Assembly: GCA_016715205.1 (NCBI GenBank)
Contig: JADKBC010000002.1
Location: 62,001 to 126,000, forward strand
Direction of reading: 5' to 3'
DNA: 64,000 nucleotides
Source of the DNA: Holophaga sp.
GTDB lineage: Bacteria > Acidobacteriota > Holophagae > Holophagales > Holophagaceae
How positions within the stretch are numbered: position 1 is the stretch's first letter; each line of letters begins with the position of its first letter. Position numbers and translations under genes: made by a program. The notes beneath the pieces are model-generated. The model did not search any database and was not told where the DNA came from. It worked only from the letters and a program-made list of their open reading frames with translations. Positions 1-8,229 of this stretch are shown one piece after another.

Positions 1-258
1 AAGGGGCAGTGCCCCCACGCGATGCAACTCACCCCCCGAGGCGCAATCAAAACTGGCGCCAAGTTCAGCAAAGAGCTTCAGCAGCTCGGGGTGCGGGTTG
101 GCCTTGACCGCAAAGGCCAACTGGACACGCGCCGGGAGGGCCCCCCGCAGGTGCTGGAACTGGCGGCTGGCCATCGCCCTGGAATAGGCGAATAGCGGCG
201 TGGGATGGGCGGCGGCGAGCGCACGGCAGGCGGCATCCTCGAAGGCGAAAAGACTCAT
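1..258 (-). CDS. lysA: Diaminopimelate decarboxylase, N-terminal part (cut by window edge)
   Basis: Only the first 86 codons are in the window; the gene continues past base 1. The visible protein contains the motif FAVKANP with the likely PLP-binding lysine at residue 52, and then FDCASGGEL, both typical of the alanine-racemase-fold PLP decarboxylases. Ornithine/arginine decarboxylases and carboxynorspermidine decarboxylase share these motifs, but its place as the last visible gene of a lysine operon makes meso-diaminopimelate decarboxylase, the final step to L-lysine, the best call. The ATG at 258 overlaps the dapC stop by four bases (ATGA), so translation is probably coupled. This start falls outside the usual long-ORF calls because the reading frame is open to the window edge. 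Confidence 0.85.
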   Translation of the reverse strand, partial: MSLFAFEDAACRALAAAHPTPLFAYSRAMASRQFQHLRGALPARVQLAFAVKANPHPELLKLFAELGASFDCASGGELHRVGALPL

Positions 259-1370
259 GCCGATCTCCAATAGGGCGCCAATCGCCGCAGACCCTCGCGA
301 ATATCCGCCACCGACCCGCCGAAACTGAGGCGAAGGTAGCCTTGGCCCGCCGCCCCAAAGGCAAACCCTGGCACCACCACCACACCGGCCTCGTCCCGAA
401 GCCGAAGGCAGAAGGCCATGGGATCGGCGTGGGCGGTGGGCGGCAAGGCCAACCAATGGTAAAAGCCACCCGCGGGTGCCTCGGGTGGGTGACCGAAATG
501 GGCGGTGAAGGCCTCCCCGAAAACATCCCAGCGCAGGCTAAGCTCCGCGCGGGCCGCTGGCAGTACGGTCGAGGATTCACGCAGCAGCGCGAGGGCGCCC
601 AGTTGGGAAGGCCGGGCGGGAGCCGTCACCATGTAGGCATGCAGCAGGCGGGCTGGGGCCAGCCAGTGCGGATCGCCAAGGGCCCATCCCACGCGCAGAC
701 CCGGCGCGCCCCAGGCTTTGCTGACGGAGCCAAGCACCACACCAGTGGTGGAAACATCCCGCAGACCCGCCGGGCGTTCGCCCAAATAAAGCTCTCGATA
801 GACCTCATCCGAAATGAGCAGGATGCCGCGCGCCTCGCAGGCTTCGGCCACCGCTGCCAGCGCCCGCAAGGAACTCCCGGCACCGGTGGGATTGGCGGGG
901 TGGTTGATCACCGCGATGCGGGCCTTGGGCGTGTGATCGAGCGCGTGGCGAAAAGCCTCGGGATCCAGGGTGAAATCGGAGGCCAGGGCATAGGTGACTA
1001 CGTCAGCGCTGGCGGTCAGGGCCAGGGCGGGGTACGCAAGGAACCCGGGATCGGGCACGAGCACGGCATCGCCAGGGTTCAGCCACGCCTGGAAAAGGGC
1101 GAACAGGGCGCCCTGGCTGCCGGACGCGAGCATGACCCGATCGCTGGTTTCGCTGTGAAAATCCGCCACGGCGTCGCGCAATTCCGGAAGCCCCGCATTG
1201 GGGCCGTAGGCACAGGGGCCGTGGTGTTCCGCCAGGGCCAGGCGCGCGGGTTCGGGCAAGGCCCACCCCGGCTCACCCAGGCCCATGGCAATGGCACCCG
1301 CAGGGGCACCCTCGCTGAGCGCACGGATGGGGCTGGGGCGCAGGGATTGGGTGCGAGCGGCTGGGGTCAT
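255..1370 (-). CDS. dapC: PLP aminotransferase, probable succinyl-diaminopimelate aminotransferase
   Basis: A 371-residue class I/II aminotransferase. Fold-type I landmarks are visible: YGPNAGLPELRDAV near the N-terminus, the NHPANPTG loop, the ISDEVY segment with the PLP-contacting Asp and Tyr, and SVSKAWGAPGLRVGW with the Schiff-base lysine at residue 218. The family is broad and sequence alone does not fix the substrate. Because dapD and dapE of the succinylase branch are in the same operon and no other transaminase is present, it most likely converts N-succinyl-2-amino-6-ketopimelate to N-succinyl-LL-diaminopimelate in the cytoplasm. Its start overlaps the dapD stop by four bases and its stop overlaps the lysA start by four bases. 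Confidence 0.85.
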   Translation of the reverse strand: MTPAARTQSLRPSPIRALSEGAPAGAIAMGLGEPGWALPEPARLALAEHHGPCAYGPNAGLPELRDAVADFHSETSDRVMLASGSQGALFALFQAWLNPGDAVLVPDPGFLAYPALALTASADVVTYALASDFTLDPEAFRHALDHTPKARIAVINHPANPTGAGSSLRALAAVAEACEARGILLISDEVYRELYLGERPAGLRDVSTTGVVLGSVSKAWGAPGLRVGWALGDPHWLAPARLLHAYMVTAPARPSQLGALALLRESSTVLPAARAELSLRWDVFGEAFTAHFGHPPEAPAGGFYHWLALPPTAHADPMAFCLRLRDEAGVVVVPGFAFGAAGQGYLRLSFGGSVADIREGLRRLAPYWRSA

Positions 1371-2182
1371 CGCAGCGCTTCTTCCAGGGCCGTGGCGGCA
1401 TCGGTGCTTGAATCCCGGTATTTCACGATGCAGGGCGCGGCGAGTTGAATGCCCTGCTCCCGGGCAAAGGCGCCCGTGGCGGGGCGCGAACCGGGAACCA
1501 CCACGGCGCCTTCGGGCACGTCGCGCCGAAGTTCCCGGCCAAGCACCAGGTCATAGATCACGGTGGACCCCGTGATGCGCACGCCGGAAGCCAACACGGC
1601 CCGGCGCCGAATCACGACACCTTCGAACAGGCCCACCAGGCCACCCACAAAAACATCATCCTCTACCACCACCGGCAGGGCACCAGCGGGTTCCAGCACA
1701 CCCCCCACCTGGGCGGCGGCGGAGAGATGCACGCGTTTGCCGATCTGGGCACAACTGCCCACCAGCGCGTGGCTATCCACCATGGTGCCTGCGTCGACAA
1801 AGGCGCCCACGTTGATGTAGGCAGGGGGCATCACCACGACACCCGATGCCACGTAGGCGCCGCGGCGAACGGCGCTACCACCGGGCACGAGGCGCACGCC
1901 ATCCGCAGTAAAAAATTGGCGCGGCGGAAAGGCGGTGCGATCAAAGGCTGATCCCGGCCATCCCGGAATCTCGGCGGTGGCGCTGCTGCGGAACCCGGCG
2001 AGAATGGCGGTCTTCACCCACGCGTGGGCCCGCCACTGCCCATCTGGATCAGGGCTTGCGGCACGAACAGAGCCAAGCTCCAGGGCATTCAGTAACGCCC
2101 CGTGGGCCTGCGGCAGGAGCGGATCCCCCAGGATTGAATCCATGGGGCGAAGGTAGAACGCTTCAAGGGCGGCGGCTTCCAT
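1367..2182 (-). CDS. dapD: 2,3,4,5-tetrahydropyridine-2,6-dicarboxylate N-succinyltransferase
   Basis: A 271-residue left-handed beta-helix acyltransferase. The central part (about residues 95-220) shows hexapeptide-repeat character, for example GAYVASGVVVMPPAYINVG and GAFVDAGTMVDSHALVGSCA, both hallmarks of DapD. It transfers succinyl from succinyl-CoA to tetrahydrodipicolinate and so commits the pathway to the succinylase branch that DapC and DapE continue. The reading frame is open 84 codons further upstream, but that would lie inside dapA. The ATG at 2182 shares one base with the dapA stop (TGATG) and gives a protein of family length, so it is preferred. Confidence 0.95.
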   Translation of the reverse strand: MEAAALEAFYLRPMDSILGDPLLPQAHGALLNALELGSVRAASPDPDGQWRAHAWVKTAILAGFRSSATAEIPGWPGSAFDRTAFPPRQFFTADGVRLVPGGSAVRRGAYVASGVVVMPPAYINVGAFVDAGTMVDSHALVGSCAQIGKRVHLSAAAQVGGVLEPAGALPVVVEDDVFVGGLVGLFEGVVIRRRAVLASGVRITGSTVIYDLVLGRELRRDVPEGAVVVPGSRPATGAFAREQGIQLAAPCIVKYRDSSTDAATALEEALR

Positions 2183-3072
2183 CAGGCCACCTCTGCAATG
2201 GGCAACATGGCTTCGGCCAGACGGCGCCTGGTCGCTTCCGACGCGGGCACCAAGGGGAGACGTAGTCCATCGCCGCAAATGCCCAGTTGCTGCAGGGCCG
2301 CCTTGAGGGGAATGGGATTGCTTTCCAGGAAGAGCGCATCCATGAGGGGCAGCAGACGCGCATTCAAGGCTGCAGCCTCGGTGCGCTGGCCTGCCAAGGC
2401 CAGATCCACCAGACGCTTGGTTTCGCGCGGCCACCCATTGCCCAGCACGCTCACTAGACCGCAGGCGCCCACGGACAGTGAGGCCAGGGCGAGATTATCG
2501 TCCCCGGCCAGCAGGGCCTTCCCGGTGGGAAGGGTGCGCGCGATTTCACCAATCTGTCCCAGGTTGCCACTGGACTCCTTCACGGCTACCACGTGGGGGT
2601 TTTCCCAGAGCTGGGTCAGGGTGCTGGGGGCCAGGTTCTGGCCGGTGCGGCCCGGCACGTTGTAGACGATGAGGGGCAGCCCTGGCGCGGCTTCGGCGCA
2701 GGCAGCGTAATGGGCCACGAGCCCGGCCGGGGTGGGCTTGTTGTAGTACGGCGTGACTACCAGCGCCCCTGCTGCGCCCAGTTCTTGGGCCCGCTTGGTC
2801 CAGGTGGCGGCCTGGTGGGTGGCATTGGAGCCCGTGCCCACCACCACCTTGGCGCGTCCCGCTTCTTCCAGGCAGGCTACGATGAGCGCATCGCGTTCAG
2901 CCTCCAGAATGGTGGCGGCTTCCCCAGTGGAACCCAGCACCACTAGGCCATCGGCACCGCCAGCGGCCACATGGCGAACCAGGCGTCGGAATGCCGGAAG
3001 GTCCACTTCGTTGTCAGTTGTGAAGGGGGTGGCCAAGGCCACCAGCAATCCTGAAAAGGGAATCGGTGTCAT
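2182..3072 (-). CDS. dapA: 4-hydroxy-tetrahydrodipicolinate synthase
   Basis: A 296-residue TIM-barrel class I aldolase of the DapA/NanA family. Visible motifs are LVVLGSTGEAATI near residue 40, VVTPYYNKPT, YNVPGRTG with the catalytic tyrosine, and AVKESSG with the Schiff-base lysine at residue 165. It condenses pyruvate with aspartate semialdehyde, the first committed step to diaminopimelate and lysine. The length matches the family. The start ATG overlaps the dapB stop by four bases. The DapA family includes other aldolases, but the operon context makes this assignment firm. Confidence 0.96.
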   Translation of the reverse strand: MTPIPFSGLLVALATPFTTDNEVDLPAFRRLVRHVAAGGADGLVVLGSTGEAATILEAERDALIVACLEEAGRAKVVVGTGSNATHQAATWTKRAQELGAAGALVVTPYYNKPTPAGLVAHYAACAEAAPGLPLIVYNVPGRTGQNLAPSTLTQLWENPHVVAVKESSGNLGQIGEIARTLPTGKALLAGDDNLALASLSVGACGLVSVLGNGWPRETKRLVDLALAGQRTEAAALNARLLPLMDALFLESNPIPLKAALQQLGICGDGLRLPLVPASEATRRRLAEAMLPIAEVA

Positions 3073-3794
3073 GGGAGTTCTCCGAAAACGAAGAGCGGAT
3101 CAAGCATTTCTGAAGCGTAGGTATCGAAGGTGTAGAGCCCTTTTTTGCCGTGAAGCCAGCGCGCCGCGCCCAGTGCGCCTTGAGCAAACAGCGCCCGCGA
3201 CCGCGCTCGGTGGATTAGGGTGAGCGTTTCGGCGGTGCCATCCAGTCCCACTGTGTGCATCCCGAATTCGGATCCGGCGCGAACCACCGCCACGCTCAGT
3301 TCCTGGGGTGCCGGGGCCCCAAGGGTCCAGTTTTCTTTGCGCGGACAGCCTTGCATCACCGCCTGCGCTAAGCGTTTGGCCGTGCCACTGGGGGCATCCG
3401 CCTTCGCGCGATGATGGTGGTCCAGGATGTAGGGATCCAGCTCTGGATCCAGCGCCGCGAAGCGTCCCATGACGGTGGCGAGGCGCGCCATGAGGGCCAC
3501 CCCCAGAGAAAAATTGGACGCCACCAGTGCCCCGATGTGGCGATCAATGCGCTCGCCCAGTTCGGGCATCTCCCATCCGGTGGTGCCGATCACCAGATCC
3601 GTCCCCGACGCCAGGGCCCAGTCGATATGCTCTGGCACCGCTTCCCCAATGCTGGCGTCAAGGGCGATATCAGCCCTTGCCGTCGGGGCTTCACCTCGGC
3701 CCACGTGCCAAATTAGTTCCAGGTCCGAGGCGCAGGCAACCTCCTGGGCGATGGCGCTGCCCAGGCGGCCTTTCCCGAAAATCCCGATCTTCAT
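3069..3794 (-). CDS. dapB: 4-hydroxy-tetrahydrodipicolinate reductase
   Basis: A 241-residue NAD(P)H-dependent reductase. The N-terminus carries a Rossmann glycine motif (IGIFGKGRLGSAIA), followed by the SGTDLVIGTTGW segment. The catalytic signature DHHHRAKADAPSGTAKRLA lies in the middle with the catalytic histidines and lysine. It reduces the DapA product to tetrahydrodipicolinate, the substrate of DapD. It is somewhat shorter than the roughly 270-residue Escherichia coli enzyme, which is common for DapB in other phyla. The gene overlaps lysC at its start and dapA at its end by four bases each. Confidence 0.95.
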   Translation of the reverse strand: MKIGIFGKGRLGSAIAQEVACASDLELIWHVGRGEAPTARADIALDASIGEAVPEHIDWALASGTDLVIGTTGWEMPELGERIDRHIGALVASNFSLGVALMARLATVMGRFAALDPELDPYILDHHHRAKADAPSGTAKRLAQAVMQGCPRKENWTLGAPAPQELSVAVVRAGSEFGMHTVGLDGTAETLTLIHRARSRALFAQGALGAARWLHGKKGLYTFDTYASEMLDPLFVFGELP

Positions 3795-5134
3795 GCCGCA
3801 CCCCCTTCGATGAGGGCGGCATGGAGTTGACGGATTGCGGTGGGCGCATCCTCCTGGCGCACCACGAGGCTCAGGTTGATCTCGTTGGCGCCGAGGCTGA
3901 TCATCTCGACGTTTAAGTCGCGCAGGGCGCCGAAGCAGCGCCCCGTGATGCCCGGCGTAGCCTTCAATCGTTCGCCCACCACCGCCACGATGGCTCGGTT
4001 GGTGGCCACACTGACCGTGGCAAAGACGGCCAGTTCAGCCAGCAGCTCCTCCAGTTGAGCATCGGCTTCCACCGTCAGGGAGACGCTGACCTCAGCGGTG
4101 GCAATGAGATCCACGGACACGCCACGGCGCGCAAACACGTCAAAGAGTTTGGCCAGGAAGCCGCTCTGGTTGAGCATGCGCGCGGAGCTCACCGTGAGCA
4201 CCGTGACCGGCCCCCGGGTGGCGATGGCGGTGATGGGACGGCCCGTGCGCACCTCGCCAGTGATGGTGGTGAAGCGACCCTGGGGACGCCGGGTGTGACG
4301 CACGGTAACAGGGATGCCAGCTTCCACCGCCGGTTGGATACTGGCCGGGTGCAGCACTTTGGCGCCGAAGGCAGCCAGTTCGGCGGCCTCGGCGAAACTC
4401 AGTTCCGCGATGGGTTGAGCCTCGGGCACCAGGCGCGGATCGCAGGTGAGCACACCTTCCACATCGGTCCAGATCTGAATGTCTTCGGCACCGAGTACCG
4501 ATCCGAACAGGCTGGCGCTGAAATCGCTGCCGCCGCGGCCCAGGGTGGTGGTGAGGCCGTCGGCGGTGGCGCCGATGTAGCCCTGGGTCACTACCGCCCG
4601 GCCCGCGCCCAGCTTGGGGGCCAGCCGTTCCTGCACAAGCTCGGTCAATTCGAGCGGCAAGGGCCGGGCACACCCGAACGCGCCATCCGTGCGCATAACC
4701 GCCCGGGCATCGAACCACTGCGCGCCCAGGTAAGCCGCCAGAATCCGCGTGGAAAGACGTTCGCCGATACTGGCGATGGCATCGAGGCTGCGGGGTGAAA
4801 GTTCCCGCAGCAGGCCTACCCCGCGAAGCAGCAGTTCCAGTTCGCCGGAGAGCATGGTGAGGGCATTTTCGAGTTCCGGCATGGGACGTTCAGGCATGAG
4901 GTCCAGCGCGATCTGCCGGTGCCGGAGGATCAGTTCTCGCTGGGATTCCAGGGCTGCATCCACCTCTCCAGCTTCAGCCTGCTGGGCCATGGTAAAGAGC
5001 GCATCCGTGCTCTTGCCCGCCGCAGAAAGTACCACAAGGGGAGCGCGGGGCAATGCCTGGGTGACGAGTGCGGCCACTTCCCGCATGCAGCCGGCATCGG
5101 CCACGGAGGAGCCGCCAAACTTCATGACGATCAT
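3791..5134 (-). CDS. lysC: Aspartate kinase, monofunctional, with C-terminal ACT domains
   Basis: A 447-residue aspartokinase phosphorylating L-aspartate at the head of the pathway. The N-terminus reads MIVMKFGGSSVADAG, the amino-acid kinase signature. The catalytic domain covers about residues 1-290 (LGRGGSDFSASL, WTDVEGVLTCDPR), and two ACT domains occupy about 310-447, which in homologues bind lysine and/or threonine for feedback control. The frame is open upstream into asd, but the ATG at 5134 overlaps the asd stop by four bases and begins exactly at the family N-terminus. No homoserine dehydrogenase is fused, so this copy seems dedicated to the lysine branch under the riboswitch. Confidence 0.95.
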   Translation of the reverse strand: MIVMKFGGSSVADAGCMREVAALVTQALPRAPLVVLSAAGKSTDALFTMAQQAEAGEVDAALESQRELILRHRQIALDLMPERPMPELENALTMLSGELELLLRGVGLLRELSPRSLDAIASIGERLSTRILAAYLGAQWFDARAVMRTDGAFGCARPLPLELTELVQERLAPKLGAGRAVVTQGYIGATADGLTTTLGRGGSDFSASLFGSVLGAEDIQIWTDVEGVLTCDPRLVPEAQPIAELSFAEAAELAAFGAKVLHPASIQPAVEAGIPVTVRHTRRPQGRFTTITGEVRTGRPITAIATRGPVTVLTVSSARMLNQSGFLAKLFDVFARRGVSVDLIATAEVSVSLTVEADAQLEELLAELAVFATVSVATNRAIVAVVGERLKATPGITGRCFGALRDLNVEMISLGANEINLSLVVRQEDAPTAIRQLHAALIEGGAA

Positions 5135-6183
5135 TGGAGCACCCCGCGCGCCAGGGCCAATTCGGCATTCAGCACCGAGCCCCCCGCTGCGCCGCGCTCG
5201 GTGTTGTGGCCCAGCAGGCTGAACTTGATACCCAACACAGGACAGCGGCGAATGCGACCGATATGGACACTCATGCCGCCATCCAGTTCCACATCGCGGC
5301 GCACCTGGGGGCGATTCTCGGCCTCGTGCAGGCGGATAGGTACTGCGGGTGCGCTGGGCAGGCCCAGGCGCTGGGGCTCGGGCTTCCAGGCCGCCAACAC
5401 CTCGCGCACCTGCTCGGGGCTGGGGTCGCCCTTCAGTCGCACACTGACGGCCTCGGTGTGGCCCTCCAGCACGGGCACACGGTGGCAAAGGGCGGACACG
5501 GCCACCGGTCCCTCCACCACCCCGCTGCCCTTAAATCGGCCCAGGAGCTTGGCGGTTTCCATTTCCACCTTGCCTTCTTCGCCCTTGATGAAGGGAATCA
5601 CATTGCCCATGAGGTCGAGGCTCGACACGCCGGGATAGCCCGCGCCGCTGGCCGCCTGCATGGAGGTCATCAGCACCGCCTCCACGCCAAAGGCCGCGTG
5701 CAGGGGCGCCAGCGCCATCACCAGCACGGTGGTCGTGCAATTGGGGTTGGTTAGAATGCCACCCGACCAACCGCGTGTTTTTCGTTGAACTTCCAACAAG
5801 CCGAGATGCTCCGGATTCACTTCCGGCACCAGCAGCGGCACATCAGGCTCCATGCGGAATGCCGCAGCATTGCTGAAAACCAGCGCCCCGGCCCGGGCAT
5901 AGGCAGGTTCAAGTTCCCGGGCGATGTCAGTGTCCAGGGCACTGAACACCACGGGCGCGAATGCCGCTCCCGGATCTGAAGTTTCCAGGATGCACGCACC
6001 CAACCCCGCAAAGGGTTCGCCGTCGAGTCGCCACTCACAGGCATCCTGGTAGTGCTTCCCGGCGCTGCGAGCACTGGCCGTGAGATGGGCGATTTGGAAG
6101 AGCGGATGGTTGGCGAGGCGGCGCACAAAGCGCTGGCCCACCACACCGGTGGCACCAAGGATGGTTACTGGGATGCGGGACAT
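5131..6183 (-). CDS. asd: Aspartate-semialdehyde dehydrogenase
   Basis: A 350-residue enzyme that reduces aspartyl phosphate to aspartate semialdehyde. The N-terminus has the NADP-binding ILGATGVVGQRF motif. The catalytic cysteine sits in NPNCTTT (residue 149), followed by SMQAASGAGYPG and the nearby IPFIKGEEGKVEMET segment. These features and the 350-residue length resemble the archaeal/fungal-type ASADH more than the classic enterobacterial one, an inference from motifs. The ATG at 6183 is chosen because it places the Rossmann motif at residue 8; the open frame upstream contains no conserved sequence. It follows dapE by 58 bases and overlaps lysC by four. Confidence 0.94.
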   Translation of the reverse strand: MSRIPVTILGATGVVGQRFVRRLANHPLFQIAHLTASARSAGKHYQDACEWRLDGEPFAGLGACILETSDPGAAFAPVVFSALDTDIARELEPAYARAGALVFSNAAAFRMEPDVPLLVPEVNPEHLGLLEVQRKTRGWSGGILTNPNCTTTVLVMALAPLHAAFGVEAVLMTSMQAASGAGYPGVSSLDLMGNVIPFIKGEEGKVEMETAKLLGRFKGSGVVEGPVAVSALCHRVPVLEGHTEAVSVRLKGDPSPEQVREVLAAWKPEPQRLGLPSAPAVPIRLHEAENRPQVRRDVELDGGMSVHIGRIRRCPVLGIKFSLLGHNTERGAAGGSVLNAELALARGVLQ

Positions 6184-6241
6184 GGGGTTCTCCAGGGACT
6201 TTGAAATTCGGAAAGAGGGGTGAGGCTTCGCTTGAGGCGTT

Positions 6242-7282
6242 TCATGGTTTCTCCAGAAAATGCAGGGCCAGCCTGCGGTTGAGGTCAATGCCAGCGAGCA
6301 GATCAGTAAGAGAAAGATGCTCCTCGTCCGTGTGGGCCACGGTGATGGTGCCGGGCCCTGCGAGCACCACCGTGCGATCGGGAATCAAGTCCCGTAGTTG
6401 GGGCGCATCGGAACCGAAGGGCATCGGCGCATGGTCGAAGCCGGGCACGTGAGGATAGAGATCGGGCGGTTCGGAAAGCAGCACCGAGAGCTCACCGCGC
6501 GAGGGGCGCAGCGCTTCCGCCTGGGCGCGAAAGGCGGAGTCTGGGAGCGTACGCACGTGCAGATGCGCTTCGGCCTCGGCGGGCACCACGTTCACGGCAT
6601 GGCCGCCGCACAGCAAGCCGAGGTTCCACACTTCGGGACCGAGTTGTGAATCCTCCGCACAGGGCAATTTGCGAAGGTCCTGCATCCAGTCCAGGAGATC
6701 CAGCACCGCGCTGTGGCCGAGATGGGGGCTACCGCTATGGGCCGCCCGGCCGGTACAGCGAAGGTGCAAGTGATCCACACCCCTTTGACCCGTGGCGAGT
6801 TTCAGGTCGGTGGGTTCGCCGTTGATCAGTGCCCGACAGGCGGAGAAACGAGGCTTCCAGGCCAAAGCATCCACCGCCCCCAGGCTATCGGTTTCTTCGC
6901 CGCAGACCCCCAGCCAGGCAAAGCCGGTGCGGCCTTCAGCCAGCATCTGCCGGATGGCCAAGAACTGCGCCACCATCTGCCCCTTGGCGTCGCAGGCGCC
7001 GCGCGCGAAGACACGGCCCTCCTCGACCCGGACCGGGAGAAAGGGCGGCACCGTGTCCAGGTGCGTGGAGAACAAAATGCGCGGATCACCCCAGGAGGCC
7101 AGCACATTGCAACGGCCCGGGGCGGGTTCTCGGATCTCGACCTGCGCGCCGAGGCGCTCCAGCATGGGCACCACTGCCGGGAGAAGGCTCGCCTCGTGGC
7201 CAGAGCCGGAATCGAGGGAACAAAGCTCAACCAGCATCTGCTGAGCGAGATGTTCCAGGGCGGTGGGGTGGGTGGGTATCAC
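6242..7282 (-). CDS. dapE: M20-family peptidase, probable succinyl-diaminopimelate desuccinylase
   Basis: A 346-residue metal-dependent amidohydrolase of the ArgE/DapE/M20 family. Metal-site motifs are visible: STHLDTVPPF, GACDAKGQMV and CGEETDS with the catalytic glutamate pair. In this operon it most likely hydrolyses N-succinyl-LL-diaminopimelate. ArgE and LysK-like deacetylases share the fold, so the substrate is inferred from dapC and dapD next door. The GTG at 7282 is preferred over the GTG at 7318 because GGAGG stands five bases before it; the other start has no such site. That GGAGG lies inside a predicted hairpin, suggesting translational control. It is the first gene after the lysine riboswitch. 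Confidence 0.88.
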   Translation of the reverse strand: MIPTHPTALEHLAQQMLVELCSLDSGSGHEASLLPAVVPMLERLGAQVEIREPAPGRCNVLASWGDPRILFSTHLDTVPPFLPVRVEEGRVFARGACDAKGQMVAQFLAIRQMLAEGRTGFAWLGVCGEETDSLGAVDALAWKPRFSACRALINGEPTDLKLATGQRGVDHLHLRCTGRAAHSGSPHLGHSAVLDLLDWMQDLRKLPCAEDSQLGPEVWNLGLLCGGHAVNVVPAEAEAHLHVRTLPDSAFRAQAEALRPSRGELSVLLSEPPDLYPHVPGFDHAPMPFGSDAPQLRDLIPDRTVVLAGPGTITVAHTDEEHLSLTDLLAGIDLNRRLALHFLEKP

Positions 7283-7285
7283 GGT

Positions 7286-7307
7286 GGCCTCCAACTCGAA
7301 GGAAGCC
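7286..7307 (-). promoter_or_regulatory. Hairpin sequestering the dapE ribosome-binding site
   Basis: On the minus strand GGCTTCC (7307-7301) can pair with GGAGGCC (7292-7286), with one G-U pair and an 8-base loop. The second arm contains the GGAGG that serves the GTG start of dapE at 7282. A second stem, CCTGGAC (7342-7336) with GTCCAGG (7325-7319), lies just upstream. No U-rich terminator tail is visible, so the riboswitch may act on translation initiation. The pairing is read directly; the mechanism is inferred. Confidence 0.55.
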
Positions 7308-7380
7308 TCTGAACCCACCCTGGACCCTATACGAAGTCCAGGATTGCGTCTTCAGGCACTCCGCGGCGATTTGGCGCCGC

Positions 7381-7527
7381 GACAGCCGCCGGGTATTAGC
7401 CCGTACGTCCAAGGCCTGCGGTGATGAAACGCCTGCCCTTCGGCGACCCTCCCCTTTCGTCCAGGATCATCGGGCTCATCACCCTCACCTGAAGTACTAA
7501 TGGGAATCGCTCCTCCATCGGTCTGTC
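7381..7527 (-). promoter_or_regulatory. Lysine riboswitch (L box)
   Basis: The minus-strand leader of the lysine operon contains the conserved L-box blocks in the right order: GATGGAGGAGCG, then TTAGTACTTC with the AGTA element, then GAAAGGGGAGGGTCGCCGAA, then a GGGCTAATACCC stem, and GGCTGTC at the end. GACAGACC (7527-7520) pairs with GGCTGTC (7387-7381) around a bulged A to close helix P1. A GC hairpin (GCGGCG...CGCCGC, 7380-7363) follows at once. Lysine binding in known members lowers expression of biosynthesis or transport genes. The aptamer is followed by dapE and the full dap/lys operon, exactly the expected target. Confidence 0.92.
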
Positions 7528-7604
7528 GACCTTGCCAGATTTCGGACCACCTGCCAAGTCTGGATTTGCAAGGCCGCATCCAGTCTGGGTTTGGCGGAGC
7601 GCGA

Positions 7605-7628
7605 CCCAACCGGGTTAGAAAGGTTGGG
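7605..7628 (-). terminator. Possible weak terminator hairpin after the YjbQ-family gene
   Basis: In the leader stretch between dapE and the YjbQ-family gene, CCCAACC and GGTTGGG form a seven-base-pair stem with a ten-base loop. No T-run follows on the minus strand, so it may be a weak or factor-dependent end for the YjbQ-family transcript, or unrelated. The rest of the 7283-7659 stretch holds the lysine riboswitch and presumably its promoter, which I could not place with confidence. Confidence 0.3.
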
Positions 7629-7659
7629 CATGTTTCCATTGAGCGAGTAACTGCGCAAA

Positions 7660-8094
7660 TCACTCGCCGATGATCTTGATCAGCACCCGCTTGTCCCTGC
7701 GCCCGTCAAATTCCCCGTAAAAGATCTGCTCCCAGGGGCCGAAATCCAACTTCCCCTTGGTGATGGCCACCACCACTTCGCGGCCCATGATTTGGCGCTT
7801 GTGGTGGGCATCGCCGTTGTCTTCGCCGCTGCGGTTATGCAGGTATCCGCCCCGCGCAGGATCGCTGCCCGCATCGAAGGGTGCGAGTTTTTCCAGCCAC
7901 CGTTTGTAGTCGGCGTGGAGGCCTGATTCATCGTCGTTGATGAACACGCTGGCTGTGATGTGCATGGCATTCACCAGGCAGAAGCCTTCCTGCACGGCGC
8001 TTTCATGCAGGGCGGATTCCACCTCGTGGGTGATGTTCACGAAGCCCATGCGCTCGGGCAAGTGCATGAGGAGGACTTTGCGGAAGGACTTCAT
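7660..8094 (-). CDS. YjbQ/UPF0047 family protein
   Basis: A 144-residue protein of the conserved YjbQ (UPF0047) family. Family features include GFVNITHEV near the N-terminus, NAMHITASVFINDDE, a histidine-rich middle (GDAHHKRQIMG) and the C-terminal WEQIFYGEFDGRRDKRVLIKIIGE region. YjbQ proteins have been linked to weak thiamine phosphate synthase activity, but the physiological role is unsettled. The ATG at 8094 is preferred to one ten codons upstream because AAGGTGG precedes it at a suitable distance and the family starts there. It stands alone, upstream of the lysine operon on the same strand. Confidence 0.85.
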   Translation of the reverse strand: MKSFRKVLLMHLPERMGFVNITHEVESALHESAVQEGFCLVNAMHITASVFINDDESGLHADYKRWLEKLAPFDAGSDPARGGYLHNRSGEDNGDAHHKRQIMGREVVVAITKGKLDFGPWEQIFYGEFDGRRDKRVLIKIIGE

Positions 8095-8229
8095 GGGATT
8101 CCACCTTGGTTGTTGAGCGTGCAAAAACCCAACGCGATTTTTTTCTTGGTGATCCTGGGTGCGTTTCGCGCCTTGGTGGTGAGCTTTTCTCTTTCTGGAT
8201 GGGAAACTGCATGAGCCCTGATCGCAGGC

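Noticed and set aside
342..1448. Long plus-strand frame of 368 residues over the dapC region
   Set aside because: It is an antisense shadow of the conserved dapC gene, rich in Gly, Arg and His as expected of GC-rich antisense frames, with no recognisable domain.
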